7,644 bases of DNA from Haloarculaceae archaeon (GTDB lineage Archaea; Halobacteriota; Halobacteria; Halobacteriales; Haloarculaceae). Shown here one piece after another: positions 1 through 5,668 of the stretch. Numbering within the stretch: the first letter of the stretch is position 1; each line of letters opens with the position of its first letter. Under the pieces are notes generated by a model. That model saw nothing but the letters and a program-made list of their open reading frames with translations, was not told the DNA's origin and did not search any database. The position numbers were made by a program, and so were the translations under genes. The DNA lies in NCBI GenBank assembly GCA_028274885.1, contig JAQCMX010000008.1, positions 1 through 7,644 on the forward strand. The letters run 5' to 3'.

Positions 1-419
1 TCGAATTCTCTATCGAGAAAGGCATCGGCCTTTCGCAGGATCTCCCGCGGCCCATCCTGCGTGATAGTGTTGATCGCCTGTTCGTAGTCGCGCCACTGCA
101 TGTCTCGGTGTTCCTCCGACAGTTCTGCGGACGCCTCGTAGGACTTTGCGATGAACAGATGGACGGTCTTGTGGATCGTGTTTCCTTTTGCCTCGAAGAC
201 GTAGTCGTAGTCTTCCCGAAAGCCATCCAAGAGCCGGAACTCCGAGATACCAGCCTCCTCTTCAACCTCCCGGATTGCGGTTTGTTGGAGTTCTTCGTCC
301 CCTTCGACGCCGCCTTTGGGAAACTCCCAGTCACCCGGTCGGCTTTTCAAAAGCAGGTACTCGCGCCGGCCACGTGTGTTACGAAAGAGGATAGCTCCCG
401 CGCTCGTGGCCTCAATCAT
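1..419 (-). CDS. Nudix hydrolase, diadenosine tetraphosphatase (Ap4A hydrolase)-like; 3' end cut off
   Basis: A cytoplasmic pyrophosphohydrolase that cleaves a nucleoside diphosphate linked to another moiety. The protein reads from ATG at 419 for 139 complete codons with no stop before the left edge, so only its C-terminus is missing. A perfect Nudix box (G-x5-E-x7-R-E-U-x-E-E-x-G-U) covers residues 36-58, starting at the second-last Gly before VEGDEE and containing REVEEEAGI, which supplies the Mg2+ ligands. The N-terminus (SAGAILFR, then a WEFPKGG segment just before the box) resembles the small Ap4A hydrolase/NUDT2-like group of about 140 residues, so little is lost. The start is supported by a TATA-like box about 26 nt upstream. 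It is divergent from the uS10-like gene. The Nudix fold is certain; the Ap4A substrate is inference, because Nudix substrates are hard to predict from sequence. Confidence 0.9.
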   Translation of the reverse strand, partial: MIEATSAGAILFRNTRGRREYLLLKSRPGDWEFPKGGVEGDEELQQTAIREVEEEAGISEFRLLDGFREDYDYVFEAKGNTIHKTVHLFIAKSYEASAELSEEHRDMQWRDYEQAINTITQDGPREILRKADAFLDREF

Positions 420-441
420 AAATTATGTTTACTCACCCCCT

Positions 442-449
442 GGTTAAGA
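442..449 (-). promoter_or_regulatory. TATA-like box of the Nudix gene
   Basis: Read on the minus strand the box is TCTTAACC, centred about 26 nt before the ATG at 419. This spacing puts the transcription start at or next to the start codon, as in haloarchaeal leaderless genes. Position is seen; function is inferred. Confidence 0.45.
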
Positions 450-498
450 GAATATCGGAGCGATCCCCCGGTCTAAAGGGTGGTCCGAGAGGAGAACA

Positions 499-506
499 GA
501 TTAAGG
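499..506 (+). promoter_or_regulatory. TATA-like box of the uS10-like gene
   Basis: GATTAAGG is centred about 26 nt before the ATG at 529, implying a leaderless transcript. It favours ATG 529 over the in-frame GTG at 523. The box closely resembles the GATTAACC at 893-900 before the next gene. Confidence 0.45.
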
Positions 507-528
507 GCCCCGTCGTGTAGCAGTGTCT

Positions 529-852
529 ATGCCATTCGTCACCCGCCTCACGCTCAAAAGCGGTGACGGGTCGCTCCTGGAATCCGTCGTGGCGGATCTC
601 AAATCCCGGGCTGAACGCAAGGGGGTCGAACTCCGTGGACCGCACCCGAAACCACCCGTGAAGATTTCCGTCCCGCAGTACAAGACCGGGCCCGATTGTG
701 GGACGTTCGAGCCTTGGAACTACACGGTCTACACGCGCGTCATCGAGATCGTCGGACACGACGAGTTCGCCCGTGACGTGACCGAACAGTCCTACCCGGA
801 TCGGATCCACGTGAGTGCGGACATCGAACAGTTCAGCCAGGCCGGTGAGTGA
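529..852 (+). CDS. uS10/mL48 family protein (paralogue of ribosomal protein S10)
   Basis: A 107-residue protein with the S10 alpha/beta layout. It has an N-terminal strand (FVTRLTLKS), a helix at about residues 14-32, an extended loop at residues 37-52 (GPHPKPP followed by a VPQYK segment) matching the ribosome-penetrating loop of S10, and a C-terminal strand-helix-strand (YTRVIEIVGHDEF, then a YPDRIHVSADIE end). Haloarchaea carry a family annotated as uS10/mL48 besides the canonical rps10 gene that normally sits near the elongation factor EF1A gene. That neighbour is absent here and the sequence diverges from canonical archaeal S10, so I take this as the paralogue. Role and ribosome association are unproven. 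ATG 529 is preferred over GTG 523, two codons upstream, because of the promoter spacing and the family N-terminus. It is followed by a 71-nt gap with its own promoter for the next gene. Confidence 0.85.
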   Translation: MPFVTRLTLKSGDGSLLESVVADLKSRAERKGVELRGPHPKPPVKISVPQYKTGPDCGTFEPWNYTVYTRVIEIVGHDEFARDVTEQSYPDRIHVSADIEQFSQAGE

Positions 853-892
853 TCGAGGGCGGGACAGACACCCCGAAGACCCCGTCCACTAC

Positions 893-900
893 GATTAACC
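893..900 (+). promoter_or_regulatory. TATA-like box of the M20D amidohydrolase gene
   Basis: GATTAACC is centred about 27 nt before ATG 924, suggesting a near-leaderless transcript separate from the upstream uS10-like gene. There is no T-rich stop signal between the two genes, so read-through is also possible. Confidence 0.4.
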
Positions 901-923
901 GGCCCGAGTGTGTCTGACGACAT

Positions 924-2219
924 ATGGAGCAGACCGTCGACCACGACTGGCTGGTCTCGATCCGCAGAGATCTGCACCGCCGTCCCGAACCCGGTTGGTG
1001 TGAGTTTTACACCACTGCACGCATTCTCGAGGAACTGGAAACAATGGGGGTGGACGACGTCCTCGTGGGTCGGGAGATGCTTGCGACCGACACACGGGAG
1101 GCGGTCCCAGACGACGAGACACTCACCCGGTGGCTCGATCGAGCCCGGGGGACCGACGCCGACAGAGCAGTTCTCGACAGGCTCGCAGGCGGATACACCG
1201 GAGCGATGGCGACAATCGATCGCGGACCCGGTCCGACGGTCGCGCTCAGGGTCGATATCGACGGGCTCCCGCGACGGGAGTCAGACGAGCCCGATCACGT
1301 GCCTACAGCCGAAGGGTTCCGGTCGGTCAACGAAGGACACATGCACGCCTGTGGCCACGACGCACACGCGTCGATCGGTCTGGGGGTACTCCAGGCGCTC
1401 GGCAATACGGAGTTCGACGGGACGCTGAAGGTACTTTTCCAGCCCGCCGAGGAACGGATCGGCGGGGCCAAGCCGGTGGCTCAGAGCGGCCATCTCGACG
1501 ATGTGGACGCGCTGATTGCAGTCCACGTCGGACTCGACCATCCGACAGGGGAAATCGTCGCAGGTATCGATGGCTTTCTTGCAATCACCAGTTTCGAGGC
1601 CACCTTCGAGGGCGAAGGCGCTCACGCGGGCGGCCACCCCAACAGAGGTCACAACGCGGTCCAGGCGATGGCCACAGCCGTCCAGAATCTGTACGGGATC
1701 CCACGCCACGAGGATGGCACTACGCGTATCAACGCCGGCAAGGTTGCCGGTGGGACTGCCTCGAACATCGTCCCGGAGGACGCACTCATCGAGGGGGAGG
1801 TCCGTGGTGAGACCACGGGGCTGATGGAGTACATGCGTGAGGAGGCCTACCGGGTCATCGAGGGGGCAGGTGAGGTCCACAACTGTCGCGTGACAATCGA
1901 CCAGGGGCCGGATGCACCCAGTGCACGGAGTGACCAACAGGTCGTCCGGAGGGTCGCGTCGGCTGGCGAGGCAAACGACCGGGTGGAAAATGTACGCCGG
2001 CGCGACGAACTCGGCGGGAGCGAGGACGCCACCTATCTGTTAAATCGCGTCCAAAAACAGGGCGGGATTGCCGGCTATGTCGGGATCGGGACTGATCATC
2101 CCGGTGGCCACCACACCGCAACCTTCGATATCGATGAGGATTCGCTCCTGATCGGGGTCGAAGTGCTCTCAGATTCACTGATACGGTTGCTCGAAACCGT
2201 CGAACCCGGGGCCACATAG
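924..2219 (+). CDS. M20D metallopeptidase/amidohydrolase, AbgA (p-aminobenzoyl-glutamate hydrolase subunit A)-like
   Basis: A 431-residue cytoplasmic di-metal amidohydrolase that should cleave an N-acyl or aminoacyl amide bond. Catalytic features in order are RVDIDGL (109-115), MHACGHDAH (140-148, ligands C143 and H145), the PAEE pair with E176/E177, the AVHVG histidine H201, the dimerisation lid domain at about 215-325, GSEDAT (365-370) and the C-terminal GGHHT with H396/H397. Beyond the M20D core it shares AbgA-specific stretches as I remember the E. coli protein: an N-terminal SGWVEF-like segment (here PGWCEF), a GRE segment followed by an inserted helical region at about 48-90, and the GSEDAT end. 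Length matches AbgA (about 436). E. coli AbgA works with AbgB and the transporter AbgT; neither is in this window. p-Aminobenzoyl-glutamate is therefore only a candidate substrate; indole-acetyl-amino acid or other N-acyl amino acid hydrolysis remains possible. Start ATG 924 is supported by promoter spacing. Confidence 0.9.
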   Translation: MEQTVDHDWLVSIRRDLHRRPEPGWCEFYTTARILEELETMGVDDVLVGREMLATDTREAVPDDETLTRWLDRARGTDADRAVLDRLAGGYTGAMATIDRGPGPTVALRVDIDGLPRRESDEPDHVPTAEGFRSVNEGHMHACGHDAHASIGLGVLQALGNTEFDGTLKVLFQPAEERIGGAKPVAQSGHLDDVDALIAVHVGLDHPTGEIVAGIDGFLAITSFEATFEGEGAHAGGHPNRGHNAVQAMATAVQNLYGIPRHEDGTTRINAGKVAGGTASNIVPEDALIEGEVRGETTGLMEYMREEAYRVIEGAGEVHNCRVTIDQGPDAPSARSDQQVVRRVASAGEANDRVENVRRRDELGGSEDATYLLNRVQKQGGIAGYVGIGTDHPGGHHTATFDIDEDSLLIGVEVLSDSLIRLLETVEPGAT

Positions 2220-2243
2220 CGTCTGTCCGGTCTGTGGACTGAA

Positions 2244-2272
2244 TATTTGGCTTTTGACACTCGTCTTTATTC
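2244..2272 (+). terminator. Possible T-rich terminator after the amidohydrolase gene
   Basis: Three T-rich clusters (ATATTT, CTTTT, CTTTATT) follow the stop codon at 2217-2219 within about 50 nt. Archaeal termination mainly needs T-runs without a strong hairpin. The stretch overlaps the last codons of the convergent DUF2062 gene. Weak evidence. Confidence 0.25.
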
Positions 2273-2731
2273 CGACAGATCGGGAGCATTTCGCTTGTGA
2301 AGCCCCCGGGCGAGTGTGTAGGTCACGGTGTAACCAAGGAGGGCGAAGCCGGCGGCCAGGATGACGTTCCCGACGAGAAGGCGACCAAACGCTGCAACGC
2401 CAAGATCGAGCCCGATTTCGGCGTTTGCGAGGCCCGGAACAGGTCCGAGCAGTCGGACGCCGAGAACGAAACTGGCCGAGTACACGGCCCCTTTGACCAG
2501 GGGGTTCATGATCGCAATCGCGGACAGGAATGCGAGGGTGTGTGCCCAGGCGAACCGGCGGCTCGCCCAGAGAAGCACGAGTATACTGATCCCGAGATTC
2601 GGAAGCGTCGTGCAGAAAATCCCAACGGCAAAGCTCAGGGCGACGAGATGCGGTCGGTGGTCGTCCGAAACGGCAAGCCCGAGTTTACTGCGTGCTTGAT
2701 GGAAGTAGTCCACAAACGGAATAGCGCTCAT
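2267..2731 (-). CDS. DUF2062 family membrane protein
   Basis: A 154-residue protein with three hydrophobic blocks at about residues 28-56, 63-96 and 113-141, flanked by a short charged N-terminus and a basic C-terminal tail (GLHKRN). The first block carries the family's small-residue turn (FCTTLPNLG, where most members have a Gly-Pro-Gly type turn) and the second the typical xNPxxKxxxY segment (MNPLVKGAVY, 75-84), which point to DUF2062, a family of inner-membrane proteins of unknown function. It has no enzyme motif. The start ATG 2731 follows a TATA-like box by about 34 nt. It lies 135 nt downstream of the reductase gene on the same strand, and converges with the amidohydrolase with only 47 nt between them. 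The family call is fairly secure; function is unknown. Confidence 0.72.
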   Translation of the reverse strand: MSAIPFVDYFHQARSKLGLAVSDDHRPHLVALSFAVGIFCTTLPNLGISILVLLWASRRFAWAHTLAFLSAIAIMNPLVKGAVYSASFVLGVRLLGPVPGLANAEIGLDLGVAAFGRLLVGNVILAAGFALLGYTVTYTLARGLHKRNAPDLSE

Positions 2732-2760
2732 CAGAACGTACTTAACATAACTGCTCGTGA

Positions 2761-2768
2761 AATAAAAA
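2761..2768 (-). promoter_or_regulatory. TATA-like/T-rich element before DUF2062
   Basis: Minus-strand TTTTTATT is centred about 34 nt before ATG 2731, which would give a leader of roughly 6-8 nt. The same T-run could also end the upstream reductase transcript. Between it and the reductase stop the DNA is GC-rich with no gene. Confidence 0.35.
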
Positions 2769-2866
2769 TGTGTCCCGACTCCGCTGTGACCGCCCCCGCT
2801 TGCAGGGCGCCCGGACAGGCAGACGGTGGGAGGAAGCCAGCCAACGAGTCGATCCCGACAGTCCCG

Positions 2867-4273
2867 TCAGTACTTCGGCTCGGCCCCGGTCTCCTCGTAC
2901 ACCTGCGCCATTATGTCGTCGCGTCGGTTCCGCCAGGTTGTGAAGTCGTTTGGGTCGTCGGGATAGTCCTCGTAGTGTGCGAGTAACTCGTCGGCGAGAC
3001 TCTTCGTGCGGTAAAGATCGTAGATAGTCCCCCAATGTCCACGCGCCTTGAGAGCGGTTTTGAGTTTGAGCCACCAGCCGATGTTTGCCGATCCCGAGTA
3101 GATCGCCTCCGAGAGCTTCGCGACCGGAAGCGCCGAGAGTAAACCCATCAGATCGTCAACATCGTACGCTGTTGTATAGATGTTGTAGACATCCAGCGCC
3201 GCGTAGCGACCGCCAAAGTGGTCCATGACCTGTTGATTGTAGCTCCAGAGCACCTCTTCGCTGACGTCGCCTTGCTCTAGCCCGTCGAGTGCGGCTTCGG
3301 CAGCGTATTTGCCGGCGTATGCAGCACCGGCGATGCCGCCGCCGGTCGTGGGATTGACGTGTGCGGCCGCGTCCCCGACCGCCATGTACCCCGGCGCGAC
3401 AGCCGAATCGTAGGGCCGGCGCGTCGGCAAAGCGGCGCCGAGTTTGTCTTCGACCTCGGCATCCGCGAACTCTTCGCGTTCGGAGAGGTCACGTTTGAGA
3501 TCCTCGACCAGCTGCATCGGTTCCTCGGTCATCTGGAACCCCAGCCCGACGTTGATCTCCGTTTTGGTCCGGGGAAAATACCACAGATAGCCAGCAGCCC
3601 GCTCTGTGGGCTTGAACACGAGAGCATCGGACCACTCTACTGGCTCCTCGACTGTGACGATTTCGCGGTAGGCAGAGGAAAACTGGGAGTAGTTGACGTT
3701 CGTATCGAAGCTGGTTCCGTCGAACTCGACTTTGTCCTGGAGCAGGGACAACGCGCCGGCGGCGTCGATGACCACGTCGGCTTCGTAGGTGAACGGTTCG
3801 CCACGGGAGATCGCCTGAACCCCTTCGACAGCACCGTTCTGGACGACATCGTTGACGACGGTGTCGTAGTGAAAGTGGGCCCCAGCGTCACCCGCCGCCT
3901 CGATGAGTCGCCGGCCGTACTCCAGGCGGTCGATAACCGCGAGTTCCCCCGGAACGGGGATGTTCAGGACGGTATCGAGGTGCGGGATCTCGAACCGTCC
4001 GTGATCGACCTCGGTGTTGGTAAAGGCAGGTTCGAGTCGCTCGCGTGGGATCGTCTCCGGGAACTTACTCGCCCCCTTGAGCGCGTCCCCACAGGCGATG
4101 TGGCCAGCCTCGGACTCGTCTTTGCGCTCGAGAACGACGACGTCATAGCCGGCGCGCGCGACCGTCGCGGCCGCATAACACCCCGCGGTGCCTGCTCCGA
4201 CCACCAGTACGTCCCACGACTCGCGTCGACCACCCAGGCCACTCGCAGGCCGGGAACTCTCCTCTGTTGCCAT
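2867..4273 (-). CDS. Geranylgeranyl reductase family flavoprotein (archaeal lipid saturation)
   Basis: A 468-residue FAD-dependent reductase expected to hydrogenate geranylgeranyl chains of archaeal membrane lipid precursors (or other prenyl substrates) at the membrane face. Domains in order are an N-terminal Rossmann motif GAGTAG (26-31) with a following VVVLERK acidic end; a conserved Cys in ACGDALKG (C61); the substrate-channel signature Y-x-W-x-F-P-x8-G-x-G at about 229-245, matching the P-x2-Y-x-W-x-F-P motif of characterised archaeal enzymes; the second FAD motif GDAAAHVNPTTGGG (300-313) preceded by PTRRP; and a C-terminal helical domain. The layout, including the C-terminal Tyr-Pro and Trp-Arg segments, recalls the Sulfolobus acidocaldarius enzyme. 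ATG 4273 is chosen over an in-frame TTG at 4300: the latter lies only a few bases from the TATA-like box at 4305-4311, so would be upstream of the transcript. It is divergent from a ferredoxin, a plausible electron donor. Chlorophyll or menaquinone side-chain reduction is a less likely alternative. Confidence 0.9.
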   Translation of the reverse strand: MATEESSRPASGLGGRRESWDVLVVGAGTAGCYAAATVARAGYDVVVLERKDESEAGHIACGDALKGASKFPETIPRERLEPAFTNTEVDHGRFEIPHLDTVLNIPVPGELAVIDRLEYGRRLIEAAGDAGAHFHYDTVVNDVVQNGAVEGVQAISRGEPFTYEADVVIDAAGALSLLQDKVEFDGTSFDTNVNYSQFSSAYREIVTVEEPVEWSDALVFKPTERAAGYLWYFPRTKTEINVGLGFQMTEEPMQLVEDLKRDLSEREEFADAEVEDKLGAALPTRRPYDSAVAPGYMAVGDAAAHVNPTTGGGIAGAAYAGKYAAEAALDGLEQGDVSEEVLWSYNQQVMDHFGGRYAALDVYNIYTTAYDVDDLMGLLSALPVAKLSEAIYSGSANIGWWLKLKTALKARGHWGTIYDLYRTKSLADELLAHYEDYPDDPNDFTTWRNRRDDIMAQVYEETGAEPKY

Positions 4274-4304
4274 GCTCGCTCGTCGTCGCCCGAAGGGCAA
4301 AACT

Positions 4305-4311
4305 CTTTATT
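4305..4311 (-). promoter_or_regulatory. TATA-like box of the geranylgeranyl reductase gene
   Basis: Minus-strand AATAAAG is centred about 35 nt before ATG 4273, implying a leader of about 8 nt. A small palindrome, GCCCGAAGGGC (4288-4298), sits between this box and the start and could be an operator or nothing; its arms are only 4 bp. Confidence 0.4.
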
Positions 4312-4335
4312 CTGTCCGTGAGTATTCACTACTGT

Positions 4336-4345
4336 TTTATATAAA
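4336..4345. promoter_or_regulatory. Perfectly palindromic TATA element TTTATATAAA
   Basis: This is the strongest TATA-like sequence in the window, in the 146-nt space between the divergent reductase and ferredoxin genes, and it reads the same on both strands. It would place starts near 4366 (plus, about 54 nt before the ferredoxin ATG) or 4314 (minus, about 40 nt before the reductase ATG). Each gene also has a better-placed box, so this one may be a second promoter or a regulator site. Confidence 0.4.
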
Positions 4346-4390
4346 TTTCCAATTATGTTGCCCGTGTTCGGCCGGTTCCGTCGTAAAGAG

Positions 4391-4398
4391 TTTTATTA
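4391..4398 (+). promoter_or_regulatory. TATA-like box of the ferredoxin gene
   Basis: TTTTATTA is centred about 25 nt before ATG 4420, fitting a leaderless transcript. Confidence 0.5.
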
Positions 4399-4419
4399 CC
4401 GACCGTTGTATCCAGTTTC

Positions 4420-4758
4420 ATGACCGAATACACCGTCGAATTTGTCGGGACGAGCGAGACCATCACGGTCACGGACAAGGAGACCATTCTCAGCCGCTGT
4501 ATCGAGGAGGGTATCGCCCAGGAGTACTCCTGTCGTGTGGGGATGTGTCTTGCCTGCTCTGCCGAGATAATCGAGGGGAAAGTGACACAGCCAGCAGCCC
4601 GGGGACTGACCGACGAGGAAAAGGAGGCGTACGCGTTGACATGTATGGCGCGCCCACAGTCGGACCTGCGACTCGACCGGGGTAAATATCCGCCGAGTAT
4701 CAACACAGATCACACGGCGACCGAAGACGGCACCAGTCCGACCGCGGCAGACGACTGA
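4420..4758 (+). CDS. Plant-type [2Fe-2S] ferredoxin
   Basis: A 112-residue soluble one-electron carrier. The beta-grasp N-terminus (MTEYTVEFVG, then TITVTDKETIL) leads to the cluster signature C38-x4-C43-x2-C46 and the distant C75, spaced 28 residues on, which together bind the [2Fe-2S] cluster. C27 is an extra cysteine outside the signature. Unlike the abundant 128-129-residue haloarchaeal ferredoxin, it lacks the long acidic N-terminal insertion and ends in a disordered Asp/Thr/Glu-rich tail (about 95-112). It is divergent from the geranylgeranyl reductase gene; in Methanosarcina a ferredoxin encoded next to the reductase was reported to support reduction, so it may serve the same role here (inference). 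It could equally serve another oxidoreductase. It converges with the rnp4 gene, with a small inverted repeat between them. Start ATG 4420 is supported by promoter spacing. Confidence 0.92.
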   Translation: MTEYTVEFVGTSETITVTDKETILSRCIEEGIAQEYSCRVGMCLACSAEIIEGKVTQPAARGLTDEEKEAYALTCMARPQSDLRLDRGKYPPSINTDHTATEDGTSPTAADD

Positions 4759-4795
4759 CACTGATTACTGGGAGTCTTGCCCGCTGCAATGTCGC

Positions 4796-4823
4796 CTGTT
4801 TCGTAAATCGGCCTGTGAAACAG
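4796..4823. repeat. Inverted repeat between convergent ferredoxin and rnp4 genes
   Basis: CTGTTTC (4796-4802) is mirrored by GAAACAG (4817-4823), giving a 7-bp stem with a 14-nt loop in the 106-nt convergent gap (4759-4864). It could act as a bidirectional transcript-end hairpin; no long T-run accompanies it. The rest of this gap shows nothing recognisable. Confidence 0.3.
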
Positions 4824-4864
4824 CCAATTCGAGACACCTGATCTGAGAGTTGCCGCAATAATCG

Positions 4865-5146
4865 CTAGCAGTCATCGTACGGATATCTGGCCTGTTGGCC
4901 ACAGTCACAGGTGATGACGACGTGGCCGTTCTGGAGGCGTACTCGTGCGGTTCTGCCCGGGCGCAGATATCGGTCGCACCGACGACACGTAAACCGGACG
5001 AAACGACGTGACAACCGGATCCGGTTGCGCTCTGCGATCCGGCGCGCACGGCGGACATATCTGCGTGCACGCTCCTCGTGACCTGCTTCGGTCGCCTCCC
5101 GTGCCAGTTGGTGGAGGCGTTCGAGGCGTTCCCTGGCGACTGTCAC
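4865..5146 (-). CDS. rnp4: RNase P protein component 4 (Rpp21 homologue)
   Basis: A 93-residue protein subunit of archaeal RNase P, which removes the 5' leader of precursor tRNAs; Rnp4 pairs with Rnp1 and binds the specificity part of the RNase P RNA. The N-terminal two-thirds is a basic helical region (Arg-rich between about 24 and 53), followed by a zinc ribbon with C54-x2-C57 and C80-x-C82, and the family's RYLRPG and ARYPY segments. An unusual Cys is the final residue. The length is normal for the family. The start is a GTG at 5146: no in-frame ATG lies between an upstream TAG stop and this codon, and a TATA-like box at 5171-5178 sits about 28 nt before it, indicating a leaderless GTG-initiated mRNA. 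A slightly longer N-terminus without a start codon is not possible. It is preceded on the same strand by the 121-aa gene, 85 nt away. Confidence 0.92.
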   Translation of the reverse strand: MTVARERLERLHQLAREATEAGHEERARRYVRRARRIAERNRIRLSRRFVRFTCRRCDRYLRPGRTARVRLQNGHVVITCDCGQQARYPYDDC

Positions 5147-5170
5147 GCCAGCATACTCGTCCGGTTTGCA

Positions 5171-5178
5171 GGTATAGC
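5171..5178 (-). promoter_or_regulatory. TATA-like box of rnp4
   Basis: Minus-strand GCTATACC is centred about 28 nt before the GTG at 5146. The spacing supports that unusual start codon and a transcript independent of the upstream gene. Confidence 0.45.
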
Positions 5179-5231
5179 TTGCGTTCGTACCCTACACTCC
5201 CCGATAAGCGTTCGACCAGTGTCGACCGCGC

Positions 5232-5597
5232 TCAGTCTCTGGCCCACTCAAGTGCCCGGTCGAGCGAGACAAACAGCCGAACGTCCTGGGGCACGTTGAC
5301 GGGCATACCGCCGTCCAGGTTGCTGGTTCGCGAGACAACAAAGCCGATTCTCTCGATGTCGACCTGGTTTGCGTTCTCGCTCCACTCTCTGATCAGATGA
5401 TGCTGTGTACTTGCCGTGAATACGTTCGGATCGAACTCGGTCACGGCGGCCGTCACGGGGGAGGGGCGTCCCAGATCCAACCACTCCTGTTGTACCTGGT
5501 CGATCCCATCGATTTGACCCGACCAGTCTGACAGGTCCTGCACGAGCACGTTGTCACGTGTGGTGTGGCTGTACCGGAACGCCGGCGAGGCTGTCAT
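5232..5597 (-). CDS. Hypothetical protein, 121 aa, soluble alpha/beta
   Basis: I do not recognise this family. The 121-residue protein is soluble and mildly acidic, with no cysteine, no signal peptide, no membrane segment and no metal-binding cluster. The predicted pattern alternates strands (NVLVQDL at 16-22, VTAAVTEF at 48-55, ERIGFVV at 82-88, DVRLFV at 105-110) with helices (about 29-41, 64-76 and the C-terminal SLDRALEWARD). This order and the closing helix vaguely recall small STAS/SpoIIAA-like folds, but I see no signature that would support a domain call. Haloarchaeal character and codon use look like the neighbours, and a well-placed TATA-like box supports ATG 5597, so it is very probably a real gene. 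It lies between rnp4 and gatA on the same strand, 85 and 71 nt from them. Confidence 0.75.
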   Translation of the reverse strand: MTASPAFRYSHTTRDNVLVQDLSDWSGQIDGIDQVQQEWLDLGRPSPVTAAVTEFDPNVFTASTQHHLIREWSENANQVDIERIGFVVSRTSNLDGGMPVNVPQDVRLFVSLDRALEWARD

Positions 5598-5620
5598 GCA
5601 GAGAACTATGAAGATGGATA

Positions 5621-5628
5621 CATAAACC
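5621..5628 (-). promoter_or_regulatory. TATA-like box of the 121-aa hypothetical gene
   Basis: Minus-strand GGTTTATG is centred about 27 nt before ATG 5597, consistent with a leaderless transcript separate from gatCA. Confidence 0.5.
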
Positions 5629-5656
5629 GACGATACCTCACTGAGTTGGGGACAGT

Positions 5657-5666
5657 CGAAAATTTG
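5657..5666 (-). terminator. Possible T-run terminator after gatA
   Basis: On the minus strand a short ACAAATTTTCG stretch follows the gatA stop at once. Only four T in a row, with no hairpin; weak evidence for the end of the gatCA transcript. Confidence 0.2.
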
Positions 5667-5668
5667 TC

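Noticed and set aside
108..476. Plus-strand open frame of 122 codons over the Nudix gene
   Set aside because: It is antisense to a Nudix gene with a perfect Nudix box and has no family resemblance or promoter.
433..810. Minus-strand open frame opposite the uS10-like gene
   Set aside because: It is antisense to a recognised small protein; long antisense frames are common in GC-rich haloarchaeal coding DNA.
1130..1810. Plus-strand 226-codon frame, very Arg-rich
   Set aside because: It is an alternative frame of the amidohydrolase; the Arg/Ser-rich composition is typical of out-of-frame reading, not of acidic haloarchaeal proteins.
1281..1937. Minus-strand open frame of 218 codons inside the amidohydrolase gene
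   Set aside because: It is antisense to the catalytic core; composition is shadow-like and no domain is recognisable.
2297..2986. Plus-strand 229-codon frame across DUF2062 and the reductase 3' end
   Set aside because: It overlaps two better-supported minus-strand genes and the promoter between them, and resembles no family I know.
4274..4300. Longer reductase start at TTG 4300
   Set aside because: The TATA-like box at 4305-4311 would place the transcript start downstream of that codon; ATG 4273 gives a natural N-terminus.
3359..4321. Plus-strand 320-codon frame opposite the geranylgeranyl reductase
   Set aside because: The opposite strand carries all flavoprotein and substrate motifs; this frame is its mirror and also runs through the reductase promoter.
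4759..4864. Possible small RNA or tRNA gene in the convergent gap
   Set aside because: No cloverleaf or CCA-type end and no promoter-like box; only a short inverted repeat is visible.
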